Assembly: GCA_024226515.1 (NCBI GenBank)
Contig: JAAELQ010000215.1
Span: forward strand, 1 to 35,193
Length of the DNA: 35,193 bases
Source of the DNA: a bacterium
GTDB taxonomy: Bacteria; Acidobacteriota; Polarisedimenticolia; Polarisedimenticolales; Polarisedimenticolaceae
Reading direction: 5' to 3'
The position numbers and the translations under genes are program-made. Every line of letters begins with the position of its first letter. The first letter of the stretch is position 1. Under the pieces are notes generated by a model that did not search any database, had not been told where the DNA came from, and saw only the letters and a program-made list of their open reading frames with translations. This document shows positions 22,361 to 31,452 of this stretch, one piece after another.

Positions 22361-23740
22361 ATGGTGCTCGAATCCGTGCGTCGTTGGGTGAAGTGGGTCA
22401 ACCAGTGCGGGGCAGACGGCTCGGGCATGATCATGGCGGTCTTCCTGCTGGCGCTGCTGACGGCGATCGGCGTGGCCCTGCTGTTTCTGTCGCAGACCGA
22501 GATGCGGCTGTCCGACACCGATCGGGCGCGGAAACAGACGTTCTTCCTGGCCGAGGCCGGCCTCGAGGCCGGGCGCGAACAACTGCGGCAACAGAACATG
22601 GTCTCGGGCAACTGGACGCTGGACGACGAGCTCGACACGGCGGCGGGCAGCAACGACACGATCGAGTTCGACTCCTCCACGATCCGACCGATCTACGACG
22701 CCAACGGTGTGCCGACCGGCTTCACCGGCACGGGCGACGACGTCGCGCTGCAGCCGCTGACCGCGTTCGGCGACGGCTGGTTCGCCGCCTTCCTGACCAA
22801 CGATGTCGGGGACGGTCCCACGCTCCAGACCGACACCAACGAGCGCGTGCTGATCACCGCGGTCGGCGTCGGGCGCAACAACTCGTTCGACATCGTGCAA
22901 GCCGTCGTGGGGCCGGAGCTGCTGATGCCGCTGCCTCCGGCCGCGATCACGATGCTGGGGCCGACTCCGGACTTCAACGACATGGACGACGATTCATCGA
23001 GCGGTGGTGCAGTGCACTCGGGTGACGATTGCAACGGCGCGGGCATCCCGGGAATCGCCGCGCCGGTGGTGGGCGCCGTCGGCGCGGCCGCCGAGGCGAC
23101 CGCCGAGACCGGGATGAACATCGGCGGCGAGGAGGGTGGCTCGACGTACACGTCGAGCACGTACAACGGCGCCAGCACTTTCGCCGACCTGACGGACCCG
23201 ACCGAGCCGACGGTGCTCACATCCCTGGGACCGATCGACGCGGACTGGACCAACTGCACCAGCGTGCAGCAGATCCTGTCGACGCTGCAGGGCGCGGCGG
23301 ACTATTTCTGCGACGAGCGCGGCGGCGACACCTGCGTCGTCCCGGCGACGACGTCGTCCAGCATCACCTTCATCGACGGGGATCTGAACGTGCCGGCCGC
23401 CGGTGACGGGATCCTGGTCGTGACGGGAACCGTGGACTTCGGGGATCACGACTGGAACGGGATCATTCTCGCCGTCGGTGAGGGCATCATGATCCGCCAG
23501 GGCGACCATGCAAGCCACAGCGGCGCCGCGGTGGTCGCCGACATCTCGGGTCCCGACGGCGTTTTCGGGACCGGCGACGACTGCACGGGTGGCACCGGCG
23601 GTTTCGACACCGCGCAGTACACGATCAGCGCGGGTGACGAGGAAGAGGGCGGCAGCGCCAGGACCACGTATTGCACGAACGACATGCTGCCGTTCTTCGC
23701 CGGTGCGCGGCAGAAGGTCGAGACCTTCCGCGAACGCTGA
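22361..23740 (+). CDS. PilX-like pilus assembly protein
   Basis: This 459-residue protein has a PilX-like N-terminus: a short leader, GSGMIMAVFLLALLTAIGVALLFLSQTEM, then RARKQTFFLAEAGLEAGREQL. The segment TFFLAEAGLE is the hallmark of PilX/GspK-like minor pilins. Unlike FimT, PilV and PilW it lacks a perfect prepilin signal, as PilX-type proteins often do. It is two to three times longer than typical PilX. The extra C-terminal domain (about 210-459) is rich in D, G, S and T and may be a surface-exposed adhesive module. GAGGAG precedes the ATG closely. It is cut off from the other pilins by the HTTM pair on the opposite strand. Confidence 0.75.
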   Translation: MVLESVRRWVKWVNQCGADGSGMIMAVFLLALLTAIGVALLFLSQTEMRLSDTDRARKQTFFLAEAGLEAGREQLRQQNMVSGNWTLDDELDTAAGSNDTIEFDSSTIRPIYDANGVPTGFTGTGDDVALQPLTAFGDGWFAAFLTNDVGDGPTLQTDTNERVLITAVGVGRNNSFDIVQAVVGPELLMPLPPAAITMLGPTPDFNDMDDDSSSGGAVHSGDDCNGAGIPGIAAPVVGAVGAAAEATAETGMNIGGEEGGSTYTSSTYNGASTFADLTDPTEPTVLTSLGPIDADWTNCTSVQQILSTLQGAADYFCDERGGDTCVVPATTSSSITFIDGDLNVPAAGDGILVVTGTVDFGDHDWNGIILAVGEGIMIRQGDHASHSGAAVVADISGPDGVFGTGDDCTGGTGGFDTAQYTISAGDEEEGGSARTTYCTNDMLPFFAGARQKVETFRER

Positions 23741-23773
23741 CTCCGAGCCTCGATCCAGGCTAGACTGTGGGTC

Positions 23774-24886
23774 GTGAGCAATCCGCAGTCGAAACGAGGC
23801 AAGGCCGGGTCCGACTCGGGCATGGGCCAGGTCGTCCTCGACGACCTGCGCAAGACCAAGCAGCGCGACTACCTGAAAGAGCTCCGCGAGCTCTACCTGT
23901 TCTATCTCGACGAGGAGAGCCGGACCCGGCTGGCCGGCATGGGACGTCTGCGCGGCGCGATCATGCTGTTGGTCTGGGTCTTCCAGAGCATGCTGCTCAA
24001 GCTCTCGCCCGCCAGGCGCATCGCGTTGTTGATCTCCATCGTGTTGGCCGCGTTCAGCCGCACGACGGTCAAGATCCTGAACCAGGGCTTCGACGTCAAT
24101 CCCGGGATGTGGGGCTTCGCACTGCTGCTGTTGATCCTGATGCTCGAGCTGAAGGACAAGCTCGTGGCCAAGGACGAGATCCAGATCGCGCGGCAGGTGC
24201 AGGAAGCCCTGCTGCCGGACGAGAGCCCACACATCCCCGGCTGGGCGGTCTGGAGCTACTCGCGTCCGGCCAACGACGTGGGCGGCGACCTGGTCGACTA
24301 CGTCGACCTCGACGGCTTCCGCCACGGAGTGCTGCTGGGCGACGTCGCCGGCAAGGGGCTCGGCGCCGCGCTGCTGACGGCCAAGCTGCAGGCCACACTG
24401 CGCGCGCTGGTTCCCGAGTCGGTATCGCTGGACGACCTCGGCACGCGCGTCAACAGCATCTTCTACCGCGACGGGCTGGACAACCGGTTCGCGACTCTGT
24501 TCTACGTTGAGGTGGAATATGACTCGGGTCAGGCGCGCTTCCTCAACGCCGGCCACAACCCGGCGTTCGTGATCCGGCCCGACCGCGTCGACCCGCTGGT
24601 CGCGTCGTCTCTACCCCTCGGGATGCTCCCCGCGACGAAGTACCGCGAGGAGGAGATTCGCCTGGACCCGGGCGACATCCTGCTGGTCTACTCCGACGGA
24701 CTGACCGAGGCGCAGAACGAGGACGGCGACGAGTTCGGCCAGGAGCGACTCGAGTCGATGTTCGACACCTGGCGCGGACGAACTCCGGAGGAGATCGGCA
24801 ACGCGATCCTCGACGAGGTGGACGCGTTCATCGGCGACACCCGCCCGCACGACGACCTGTCGCTGGTCGTCGTGGTCAAGGACTGA
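23774..24886 (+). CDS. SpoIIE/RsbU-type serine phosphatase
   Basis: The 370-residue protein has an N-terminal cytoplasmic helix, two or three hydrophobic segments (about 55-130; AIMLLVWVFQSMLL, IALLISIVLAAFS, GFALLLLILMLEL), and a PP2C-like phosphatase of the SpoIIE family. Motifs include IARQVQEALLPDES, NDVGGDLVDYVDL (first metal aspartate, about residue 172), LGDVAGKGLGAALLTAKLQ (about 189), GHNPAFVIRP and LVYSDGLTEAQNEDG (about 306). These enzymes dephosphorylate an anti-sigma-factor antagonist (STAS protein) and so control partner-switching stress responses. No STAS or kinase partner is in the window. GTG at 23774 is the start. A strong terminator follows. Confidence 0.88.
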   Translation: MSNPQSKRGKAGSDSGMGQVVLDDLRKTKQRDYLKELRELYLFYLDEESRTRLAGMGRLRGAIMLLVWVFQSMLLKLSPARRIALLISIVLAAFSRTTVKILNQGFDVNPGMWGFALLLLILMLELKDKLVAKDEIQIARQVQEALLPDESPHIPGWAVWSYSRPANDVGGDLVDYVDLDGFRHGVLLGDVAGKGLGAALLTAKLQATLRALVPESVSLDDLGTRVNSIFYRDGLDNRFATLFYVEVEYDSGQARFLNAGHNPAFVIRPDRVDPLVASSLPLGMLPATKYREEEIRLDPGDILLVYSDGLTEAQNEDGDEFGQERLESMFDTWRGRTPEEIGNAILDEVDAFIGDTRPHDDLSLVVVVKD

Positions 24887-24901
24887 TCCGCGAGACAAAA
24901 A

Positions 24902-24927
24902 ACGGGCCGGGACTGTGCCCGGCCCGT
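24902..24927. terminator. Strong hairpin shared by convergent genes
   Basis: ACGGGCCGGG at 24902-24911 and CCCGGCCCGT at 24918-24927 form a perfect ten-pair stem with the loop ACTGTG. An A-run (24897-24902) lies on the left, so the minus-strand transcript of the metalloprotease gene ends in a U-run. The right flank is CGTTTCG. It is placed between converging genes and probably stops both. Confidence 0.85.
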
Positions 24928-24952
24928 CGTTTCGAAGTCGTTCGGATCGCGG

Positions 24953-27900
24953 CTATTCGAGACCGGACTCGTTGCCGCAGTCGTCCACCGCGCTGACGCG
25001 GTAACGGAAGCTCTCGGCCGCCGGCGCAGCACCCTCGTGGACGAAGGTCTTACCCTCGACGGTGCCGATGCGCAGCGGAACGTCGAGCTGCGGTCCGGTC
25101 AGCTTGTAGACGACGTATTTGTCGCCCGCGACCGGGTCGGCCGTCCAGTCGAGCACGACGTCCTCGCCGCTGAGCGAGACCTGGATCGTCGTGACCTTCT
25201 GCACCGGCAGCGGGCAACCCACGCAGCCCTGGCCCACGTCCACCAGGCGGAAGTCGTCGACGCCGGCCTCGACCAGCGATCCGTCGCCGAGATCCGCCGC
25301 CGTGAAGCGGAAGCGCGTTTCGGCCGCAGAGGGTCCGATCAGGAGGGACAGCGGGTACTCGACGTCGATCCAGTCCAGCGGGCAGGCGTTGTTGTCCGGG
25401 CAGCTGATCAGGTCGAGCTGCTGCCAGCTGGTCCCGTTGTCGTCGCTGACCTCGATCAACAGTGCGTCCGACGCCTCGTTGGGACCGGCACCGCGGTTGT
25501 TGTTGAACCAGCGTGCGAAGCGCAGCGTCGGGTTGACCGTGCCCGACATGTCGTAGGCCGAGGTCAACAGCGTCGTCGTGCCGCCGTCCACGTCGTTGTT
25601 GCTGGGTGTCGGACCGACGCCCGTGATCCAGCACTGCGTGCCGAGCTCGGTCGCGTCGTTCTCCGGCTGGTAGGAGGTGGCCACGGGGTCTCCCCACTCC
25701 CAGTTGCCGGTGCTGGCGTCGTTCGGGGCGACCGCCGACCATCCGGCGTCGTCCGGCTCGAACTCGGTCTGCGCCTTGACGGCGTCGAGCAGCCCGGCGT
25801 CGATCGTCAGGCGGACGTCGTTGGTCCCTTCGTTGGCCATGCCGTCGCGCGCGCGCACTACGTACGTGAACGAGTCGCCCGGCGTGAGGGCCACGTCCGC
25901 GAAGGACAGGTCGAGCGTCGAGCCGATCTTCGTCGCCGGCCCCGGCACGAAGCCGGAGTCGGTCGAGCGGTAGATCTCGTACGACACCGGCGTGTTGCAC
26001 GTCTCGAGCGCGGCGGACCAGTTGAGCAGCGTGCCGCCGCAATCCTCCGCGGTGGAGGCGCCCTCGATGCCGCCGAAGACGGGCGACTGGATGTCCGGGG
26101 TCTGCGGAGGCACCGCGCCCAGCTCGACCGTGTTCTCTTCCTCGCCGGAGCGCGAGTCGAACGCGCGAACGACGTAGTACAGCTGTGTGCCGGGGTCGAG
26201 CAACGTGTCGGTGAAACCGGTCCCAGCGACGCCCGAGGCGACCAGGTTGCCCGGACCCGGGGAGAAGCCCGGGGCGGTGTCGCGGTAAACGTTGTACGAC
26301 AGCGTGGCGTTGCTGCAGCTGGAGATCGCCGCCGCCCAGGTCAACGCCGCCTCGCCACACGACGCGCCGGGCGCCGCCGAGGCGAGGCCGTCGAAGTCAG
26401 GCTTCGTGAAACAGGCCGGCGTCGGGTCGCACACGTACTGGCCACCGTCGAACTCGCCCATCACGACCTCGAAGTAGGACACCTCGTCGGCGCAACCGGT
26501 GAAGTCGTCGGGGATGAACTGGAACTGCACGGCCTGGCCGCACACGACCTGCTGGTCGTCGGCCTCGAAGCGCAGGATCTGTTCGCTGGCCACCGAATTG
26601 CCCGCCGGGACCGCGGGCCAGTTGACCGCGCCGTCCAGGATGGTCACTCCCGGTGTGGTGGAGACGATCGTTCCCGTCACCGCGGTCGCGGGCTCGGTGC
26701 CGACGTTCTTCAGCGTCAGCGTCAGATCGACCTCCTCACCCGGATCGGGGAAGCCCGAGCGGTTGCCGCGAGGAGTGTCGTCGTTCGCCGCGGCCGTGAC
26801 CGTCAGCACGGGCTGCGCGTCGAGCTTGGCGTGCACGGGGCTCTCGATCGTGGACTCGCAGCCCACGAGGTTGAGGGCCATGACGACGTAGTAGTAGTCG
26901 ACGCCCTCGGCCACGTCGGTGTCGACGTAGCTCGTCTGGGCTGCGTCCAGCTCCGCGATGGGGAAGAACGCCTGGTCCTCGCGCACCTCGCCGCGCAGCA
27001 CCAGATAGTCGCTGGCGCCGGGGATCGGCGTCCACGAGATGTCGAACTGCTCGCAGCTCGGCGTGACGAACACGTTCGGCTGCTCGGGTCGTGAACAGGG
27101 CAGCGAGCTGTTGGTGATGCCCGTGGCGATCTCGTGGGTGTTGAACGCTTCGTAGATCTCGACGCCGTTCGGCGTTCCGTTGGCCAGGTTGCCGTCGTCG
27201 TCGTCCGCCTGGATGTAGGCGTCGAAGATCGGGAAGCTATCCGTCGGCCGCAGGCTGCCGGCGTCGGGGAGCGACGTGAAGAACAGGCGCTCCGACGTCC
27301 TCCAGCCGGTGTGATGTCCGTACTTGCCGCGCAGCGTCTTCGCCAGATCCCATCCCGACTGTCCGTAGACCTGGCCGCCGCAGTGAGTGCCGGAACCGCA
27401 GAACCCGTCGTGGTTGCTGAGTGTGATCAGACCCGTAACCTGGCTGTCGACGTTGCGCACCGGCGCGCCGGTCTTGCGGAATCCGGGGCCGATCTGCGGG
27501 CCGTGGGACATGTGGAAGGCCACCGTGTCGGCCGAGCCCTCGCCGGTCTCGCCCGGGCCCGATCGGGTGTTGATATCCAGACCGTGGCCCCATTCGTGGT
27601 GCACGACGTCCGAGATCTCGCCCGTGTTGTTGCACTCCGACGGCGACCCGGCCGGACCGGAGCGGTAGAAGTTGACGGTGTTGGCGCCGCTGCTGTAGAC
27701 GGCGTTGCAGGTGTTCGTGATGTTGATGTTCGACGTCATCGGGATGTCGATCCACGGCTCGTTGGGCAGCCAGTACTTCGCGATGCGCCGCACCTGGTTC
27801 AGGTGGAAGAACGTGTTGCGATCGGCGGGCGTCGACTGCCCGTTGCCGACCTCGTCCAGTCCGCCGAAGCCGAAGTCGAGCCAGCCGATGCCGAGGTCGA

Positions 27901-28963
27901 CGCGCACGTCGGGCTGCGACGGATTGGAGCATCCCTGGCAGCTCGTGTTGAACCACTGGCCGTTCAGGCCGGAGATCGCGGTCTCGCCCGAGTACGCGAA
28001 CGCACCCGAGGCGGCCGAGGTGATCGGGCTGCCGTCGAGGTCGATGTCGACCAGCGGCATCGGCACGCGCGTCTCGTTCTGGTCCAGGACCGTGCGCGGG
28101 TAGACACCGCCGACGGCGCGCATGTAGTGGTTGGTGTCGACGAAGCTGACGACGTCGCCGGTCTGCGCGTCGAGCCGGCCTTCCCAGGTCTCGATGCGTC
28201 CCGGGACGCTGTAAGTGATCTTCCACACCAGACGGTAAGAGAGATCACCCTGTGATTCGTTCTCGGGCTGGATCAACAGCTCCGTATCGCCGATCTGCGT
28301 GTGCACCTCGCCGTCGCCGGTGAAGTTCATCAACAGCTTCAGCGCGTCCTCGCGCGAGATGCCCGGTCGCGTTGCGATGCCGGCGTCGCCGACGAGCGGC
28401 GCGCCGAACTGGGTGACGTTGCCCGAGTTGAGGCGCACGAAGGCGTAGGCGCCCTCGACCGGCACGCCGTCGATCTGCCACTGGTAGTACAGGCTCGCGA
28501 GGCGGCCCTTGTCGCGGACCGAGCTGGCGCTCTCGTCGAGCTCCAGGCTACCCACCGCCGGCTTCATCAGTGCCGCGTTGAGCTCGATGAACTCGCCGGC
28601 CAGCGGGGCCAGCGTTGCGACGCCCAGCTTCCCGTCGGGCATCGGTAGACCCGACAGCACCTCGTCGGTGAGCGCGTTGCCGCGACCGGGGACCATCGGG
28701 ATGCCCGAGCCCTGGACGAGGGACGGCTTGCCGGTGCGACGGTCGACGCGGAACTTCCACTGTCCGCCCTCACGTGCGAGGAACGAACGCGCGGCGGCGG
28801 CGATCGGCGTCGGCTCGGCGACGTCGAGTTCTTCGGTGGCGACCTCGGCGGGTGTGGGTTGTTTCACGCGTAGGTCGGGGTGACGCTCTTCTTTTTCTAC
28901 GAAAGCCGTTGCCGGCAGAGCCGATATCAGACATAGAACGATCGCAATCGTGCGCAGCTTCAT
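24953..28963 (-). CDS. Large secreted zinc metalloprotease (fungalysin-like) with Ig-like repeats
   Basis: The product is 1336 residues. A signal peptide (RTIAIVLCLISALPATAF) precedes an FTP-type propeptide (about 50-300). The catalytic domain (about 320-660) has HEWGH at 456-460 (zinc ligands H456 and H460, base E457) and GEGSAD, whose E475 is the likely third ligand, a gluzincin layout like M36 fungalysins. Next come fibronectin-like or CARDB-like beta domains (about 660-1060), recognisable by repeats ending in YYVVMALN, YYVVRAFDS, YVVRARDG. A jelly-roll domain of the immune-inhibitor-A type (about 1090-1260; GNWEWGDP, LRFARWFNNN) and a final fibronectin-like repeat follow. It should digest extracellular protein or mature surface proteins. 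GGAGGGG lies upstream of the ATG at 28963. Confidence 0.85.
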   Translation of the reverse strand: MKLRTIAIVLCLISALPATAFVEKEERHPDLRVKQPTPAEVATEELDVAEPTPIAAAARSFLAREGGQWKFRVDRRTGKPSLVQGSGIPMVPGRGNALTDEVLSGLPMPDGKLGVATLAPLAGEFIELNAALMKPAVGSLELDESASSVRDKGRLASLYYQWQIDGVPVEGAYAFVRLNSGNVTQFGAPLVGDAGIATRPGISREDALKLLMNFTGDGEVHTQIGDTELLIQPENESQGDLSYRLVWKITYSVPGRIETWEGRLDAQTGDVVSFVDTNHYMRAVGGVYPRTVLDQNETRVPMPLVDIDLDGSPITSAASGAFAYSGETAISGLNGQWFNTSCQGCSNPSQPDVRVDLGIGWLDFGFGGLDEVGNGQSTPADRNTFFHLNQVRRIAKYWLPNEPWIDIPMTSNINITNTCNAVYSSGANTVNFYRSGPAGSPSECNNTGEISDVVHHEWGHGLDINTRSGPGETGEGSADTVAFHMSHGPQIGPGFRKTGAPVRNVDSQVTGLITLSNHDGFCGSGTHCGGQVYGQSGWDLAKTLRGKYGHHTGWRTSERLFFTSLPDAGSLRPTDSFPIFDAYIQADDDDGNLANGTPNGVEIYEAFNTHEIATGITNSSLPCSRPEQPNVFVTPSCEQFDISWTPIPGASDYLVLRGEVREDQAFFPIAELDAAQTSYVDTDVAEGVDYYYVVMALNLVGCESTIESPVHAKLDAQPVLTVTAAANDDTPRGNRSGFPDPGEEVDLTLTLKNVGTEPATAVTGTIVSTTPGVTILDGAVNWPAVPAGNSVASEQILRFEADDQQVVCGQAVQFQFIPDDFTGCADEVSYFEVVMGEFDGGQYVCDPTPACFTKPDFDGLASAAPGASCGEAALTWAAAISSCSNATLSYNVYRDTAPGFSPGPGNLVASGVAGTGFTDTLLDPGTQLYYVVRAFDSRSGEEENTVELGAVPPQTPDIQSPVFGGIEGASTAEDCGGTLLNWSAALETCNTPVSYEIYRSTDSGFVPGPATKIGSTLDLSFADVALTPGDSFTYVVRARDGMANEGTNDVRLTIDAGLLDAVKAQTEFEPDDAGWSAVAPNDASTGNWEWGDPVATSYQPENDATELGTQCWITGVGPTPSNNDVDGGTTTLLTSAYDMSGTVNPTLRFARWFNNNRGAGPNEASDALLIEVSDDNGTSWQQLDLISCPDNNACPLDWIDVEYPLSLLIGPSAAETRFRFTAADLGDGSLVEAGVDDFRLVDVGQGCVGCPLPVQKVTTIQVSLSGEDVVLDWTADPVAGDKYVVYKLTGPQLDVPLRIGTVEGKTFVHEGAAPAAESFRYRVSAVDDCGNESGLE

Positions 28964-29053
28964 GGGAACTTGCCCCTCCCCTCGACGGATTGAATGCAGG
29001 GATTGTAAGAGTCTTGTTTTACGCAAAAAGGGAAAAGCTGGCCAGTCGCTCAG

Positions 29054-29725
29054 TTAGACGGATCGACCCGCGACTCTCGAATAAAACGGCGAGATCGCGC
29101 CAAATATCTGGCAGACGTCCTCGAGGAACCCCGGACTGCAGACTCGGTCCATCTCGGCCGGCAGTTCGAAGCGGCGGCCGATCTCCCACCACACGCCGCG
29201 GCGCTCGACCTCGCGGAACGAGGCGGCGAAGTCGTCGCGCGTCTCGAAGACCAGCTTCGAGCCCTCGGGCCACGCCGCGGCCGCGTAGACCCGGATCTGC
29301 CCGTCGATCTCCCCCGCGAGCGGTGCCAGCTCGGCCCCGAGCCCTCCGTGCAGGCAGAGGAACTCGAACCGCCCGAAGGCATCCGCCGACGTATCCCAAC
29401 CCAGCCGGACGCCGACGTGGTCCGCATGCACACCCAGGTTGATTTGCGGCCCCGCCTGGTAGCCCTGAGGCAACGACGAGAGGGCCAGCCACGTGCAAAA
29501 CGGCTGGTAGTCTCGCGGCCAGTTGAGTTGCGGCAAGCTGGCGTGCAGTTGCAGGCCACCGTCCTCGGAGAGTCGCTGCACCAGCACTCTTGCCAAGATC
29601 TTCAGCGTGGGGTGGATTTTTTTGAGGATTTCGGATCTTCGACGATCCCGATTCGGGATTGCGAATAGATCAAAACCCTCCCTGGGGAGGCCCTGAAACT
29701 CGCGTTCGTCGTCTTCGAACAACAT
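29054..29725 (-). CDS. DUF1054-like protein
   Basis: The 223 residues follow the pattern I remember for DUF1054 proteins such as B. subtilis YktB: FQGLPREGFDLFAI at the start, RRSEILKKIHPTLKILARVL, then YQAGPQINLGVHADHVGVRLG in the middle and FGAISPFYSRV near the end. It has no signal peptide and should be cytoplasmic. The function of the family is unknown. ATG at 29725 (MLFEDDEREFQ) is chosen with GAGG about eleven bases upstream; a longer frame to 29800 lacks homology. The gene precedes the metalloprotease gene on the same strand with 90 bases between, and is divergent from the M16 pair. Confidence 0.6.
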   Translation of the reverse strand: MLFEDDEREFQGLPREGFDLFAIPNRDRRRSEILKKIHPTLKILARVLVQRLSEDGGLQLHASLPQLNWPRDYQPFCTWLALSSLPQGYQAGPQINLGVHADHVGVRLGWDTSADAFGRFEFLCLHGGLGAELAPLAGEIDGQIRVYAAAAWPEGSKLVFETRDDFAASFREVERRGVWWEIGRRFELPAEMDRVCSPGFLEDVCQIFGAISPFYSRVAGRSV

Positions 29726-29920
29726 AATGAGGGTTCCTCGGATCCCGAGTTTATCAACCTGGGTCGCGTCGGAGGGGTGGGGGGCGTCGGCTGGCGGCAC
29801 CGGTGCGGGGTCGATTATCCTGCTGGTGCTCGCCGTTCCGACCCGGTCCGGCTCCGATTGTCGAAGATCATTGGACTCACAAACAACGGTTCATTCCTGA
29901 TTCCTAGAAAAGGGGTAACT

Positions 29921-31441
29921 ATGCTCCGCAAGTCGAAAGCCGCCGTCGTTCTGGCGGCCTGCCTCGTGCTCGCGGCCGCGTTGCCGGCAACGGCAATCGA
30001 TCTGGAGTCGTTCGAGAAGAACATCACCGTAACGACCCTGGACAACGGCCTCACCATTCTCGTCTACGAGCGACCCACAGCCCCGGTCGTGTCGTTCTTC
30101 ACGCACGTCGATGTGGGTTCCGCGCAGGAGGTGCCTGGTATCACGGGCCTGGCTCACATGTTCGAGCACATGGCGTTCAAGGGTACCTCGCGTCTCGGCA
30201 CCAAGAACTACAACGCCGAGAAGAAGGCGCTGGCCGAGGTCGACCAGACGTACCTGGCGTTCCAGGCCGAACGCATGAAGATCAATGCCGACAGCGAGAA
30301 ACTCGCCGAGCTCGAGACGGCGTTCAAGGACGCCCAAGAAAAGGCCAGCGATCTCGTCGAGAACAACGAGTTCTCGGAAATCATCGACCGCGAGGGTGGC
30401 GTCGGGCTGAACGCGTTTACCAACACCGACACGACGGGCTACTTCTTCTCGCTGCCCGCCAACAAGGTCGAGCTGTGGGCCTACCTCGAATCCGAGCGGT
30501 TCCTCGACCCGGTGTTCCGCGAATTCTACAAGGAACGCGACGTCGTCCAGGAAGAGCGCCGCATGCGCACGGAGAGCCAGCCGGTCGGACGCATGATCGA
30601 GCAGTTCCTCTCCGTCGCCTTCCAGGCGCACCCCTACGGCACGATGGTCGTGGGTCACATGAGCGACCTACAGTCGTTCACGAGACAGGACGCTGCGGAG
30701 TTCTACAAGAAGTACTACGTCCCGTCGAACATCACGATCTCGGTCGTCGGTGACGTTCAGTCGAAGAAGCTCGTGCCGATGCTGAAGAAGTATTTCAGCC
30801 GCCTTCCGGCCGGTCCCGAGACTCCGACGCTGCGCACCGTGGAACCGCCGCAGATCGCCGAGAAGTCGATCTCCATTCCCGATCCTTCGCAGCCGATCTA
30901 CGTCGAGGGCTACCATCGTCCGTCGATGTTCCACGCTGACGACGCGGTGTACGACGCGATTAGCGACATTCTCTCTTCGGGTCGCACGTCGCGCCTGTAC
31001 CGCAACCTCGTGCGCGACAAGAAGATCGCCGCCGGCGCTGGAGCGTTCAGCGGATTCCCCGGCGTAAAGTACCCGCACCTCATGTTGTTCTTCGGCTTCA
31101 CGACTCCCGGCCACACCAACGAGGAGATCCAAGGCGAGATCCGGGTCGAGATCGAGCGACTCAAATCCGAGCCCGTCAGCGATGCCGAGCTCAAGATGGT
31201 CAAGACGCGCGCCAAGGCCAACCTGATCCGCGGCCTCGCCAGCAACGGCGGCATCGCCGGACAGTTGGCGACCTACCAGGGGCAGCACGGCGACTGGCGT
31301 GAACTGTTCCGCAGCGTCGAGCGTATCGAGAAAGTGACCAAGGAAGACATCATGCGCGTAGCGCAAGAGACTTTCGTGGCGACCAACCGCACGGTGGCAA
31401 TGATCGTCAATGAGGACAACGCCGCCGAGGCCGGCAACTGA
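29921..31441 (+). CDS. M16 family zinc peptidase, catalytic subunit
   Basis: The protein has 506 residues with a signal peptide (AAVVLAACLVLAAALPATA). The inverted zinc motif HxxEH is intact in LAHMFEHMAFKG (H79, E82, H83), with a probable third ligand near E190 in ELWAYLESERFLDP. An insertion of about 60 charged helical residues (95-155; AEKKALAEVDQTYLAFQAE) separates the motif from the rest of the active-site half. The C-terminal half has the usual YVPSNITISVVGDV and SGRTSRLYRNLVRDKKIAAG segments. Such periplasmic M16B enzymes cut peptides inside a closed chamber built with an inactive partner. The downstream gene is that partner (12 bases away). The ATG at 29921 has an AAGGGG ribosome site. 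Confidence 0.9.
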   Translation: MLRKSKAAVVLAACLVLAAALPATAIDLESFEKNITVTTLDNGLTILVYERPTAPVVSFFTHVDVGSAQEVPGITGLAHMFEHMAFKGTSRLGTKNYNAEKKALAEVDQTYLAFQAERMKINADSEKLAELETAFKDAQEKASDLVENNEFSEIIDREGGVGLNAFTNTDTTGYFFSLPANKVELWAYLESERFLDPVFREFYKERDVVQEERRMRTESQPVGRMIEQFLSVAFQAHPYGTMVVGHMSDLQSFTRQDAAEFYKKYYVPSNITISVVGDVQSKKLVPMLKKYFSRLPAGPETPTLRTVEPPQIAEKSISIPDPSQPIYVEGYHRPSMFHADDAVYDAISDILSSGRTSRLYRNLVRDKKIAAGAGAFSGFPGVKYPHLMLFFGFTTPGHTNEEIQGEIRVEIERLKSEPVSDAELKMVKTRAKANLIRGLASNGGIAGQLATYQGQHGDWRELFRSVERIEKVTKEDIMRVAQETFVATNRTVAMIVNEDNAAEAGN

Positions 31442-31452
31442 GGAGTATGACG

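Noticed and set aside
25037..27094. 685-codon plus-strand open frame opposite the metalloprotease
   Set aside because: Its composition (Arg, Val, Gly, His) and lack of motifs mark it as the antisense shadow of the metalloprotease gene, which has HEWGH, domain repeats and a signal peptide.
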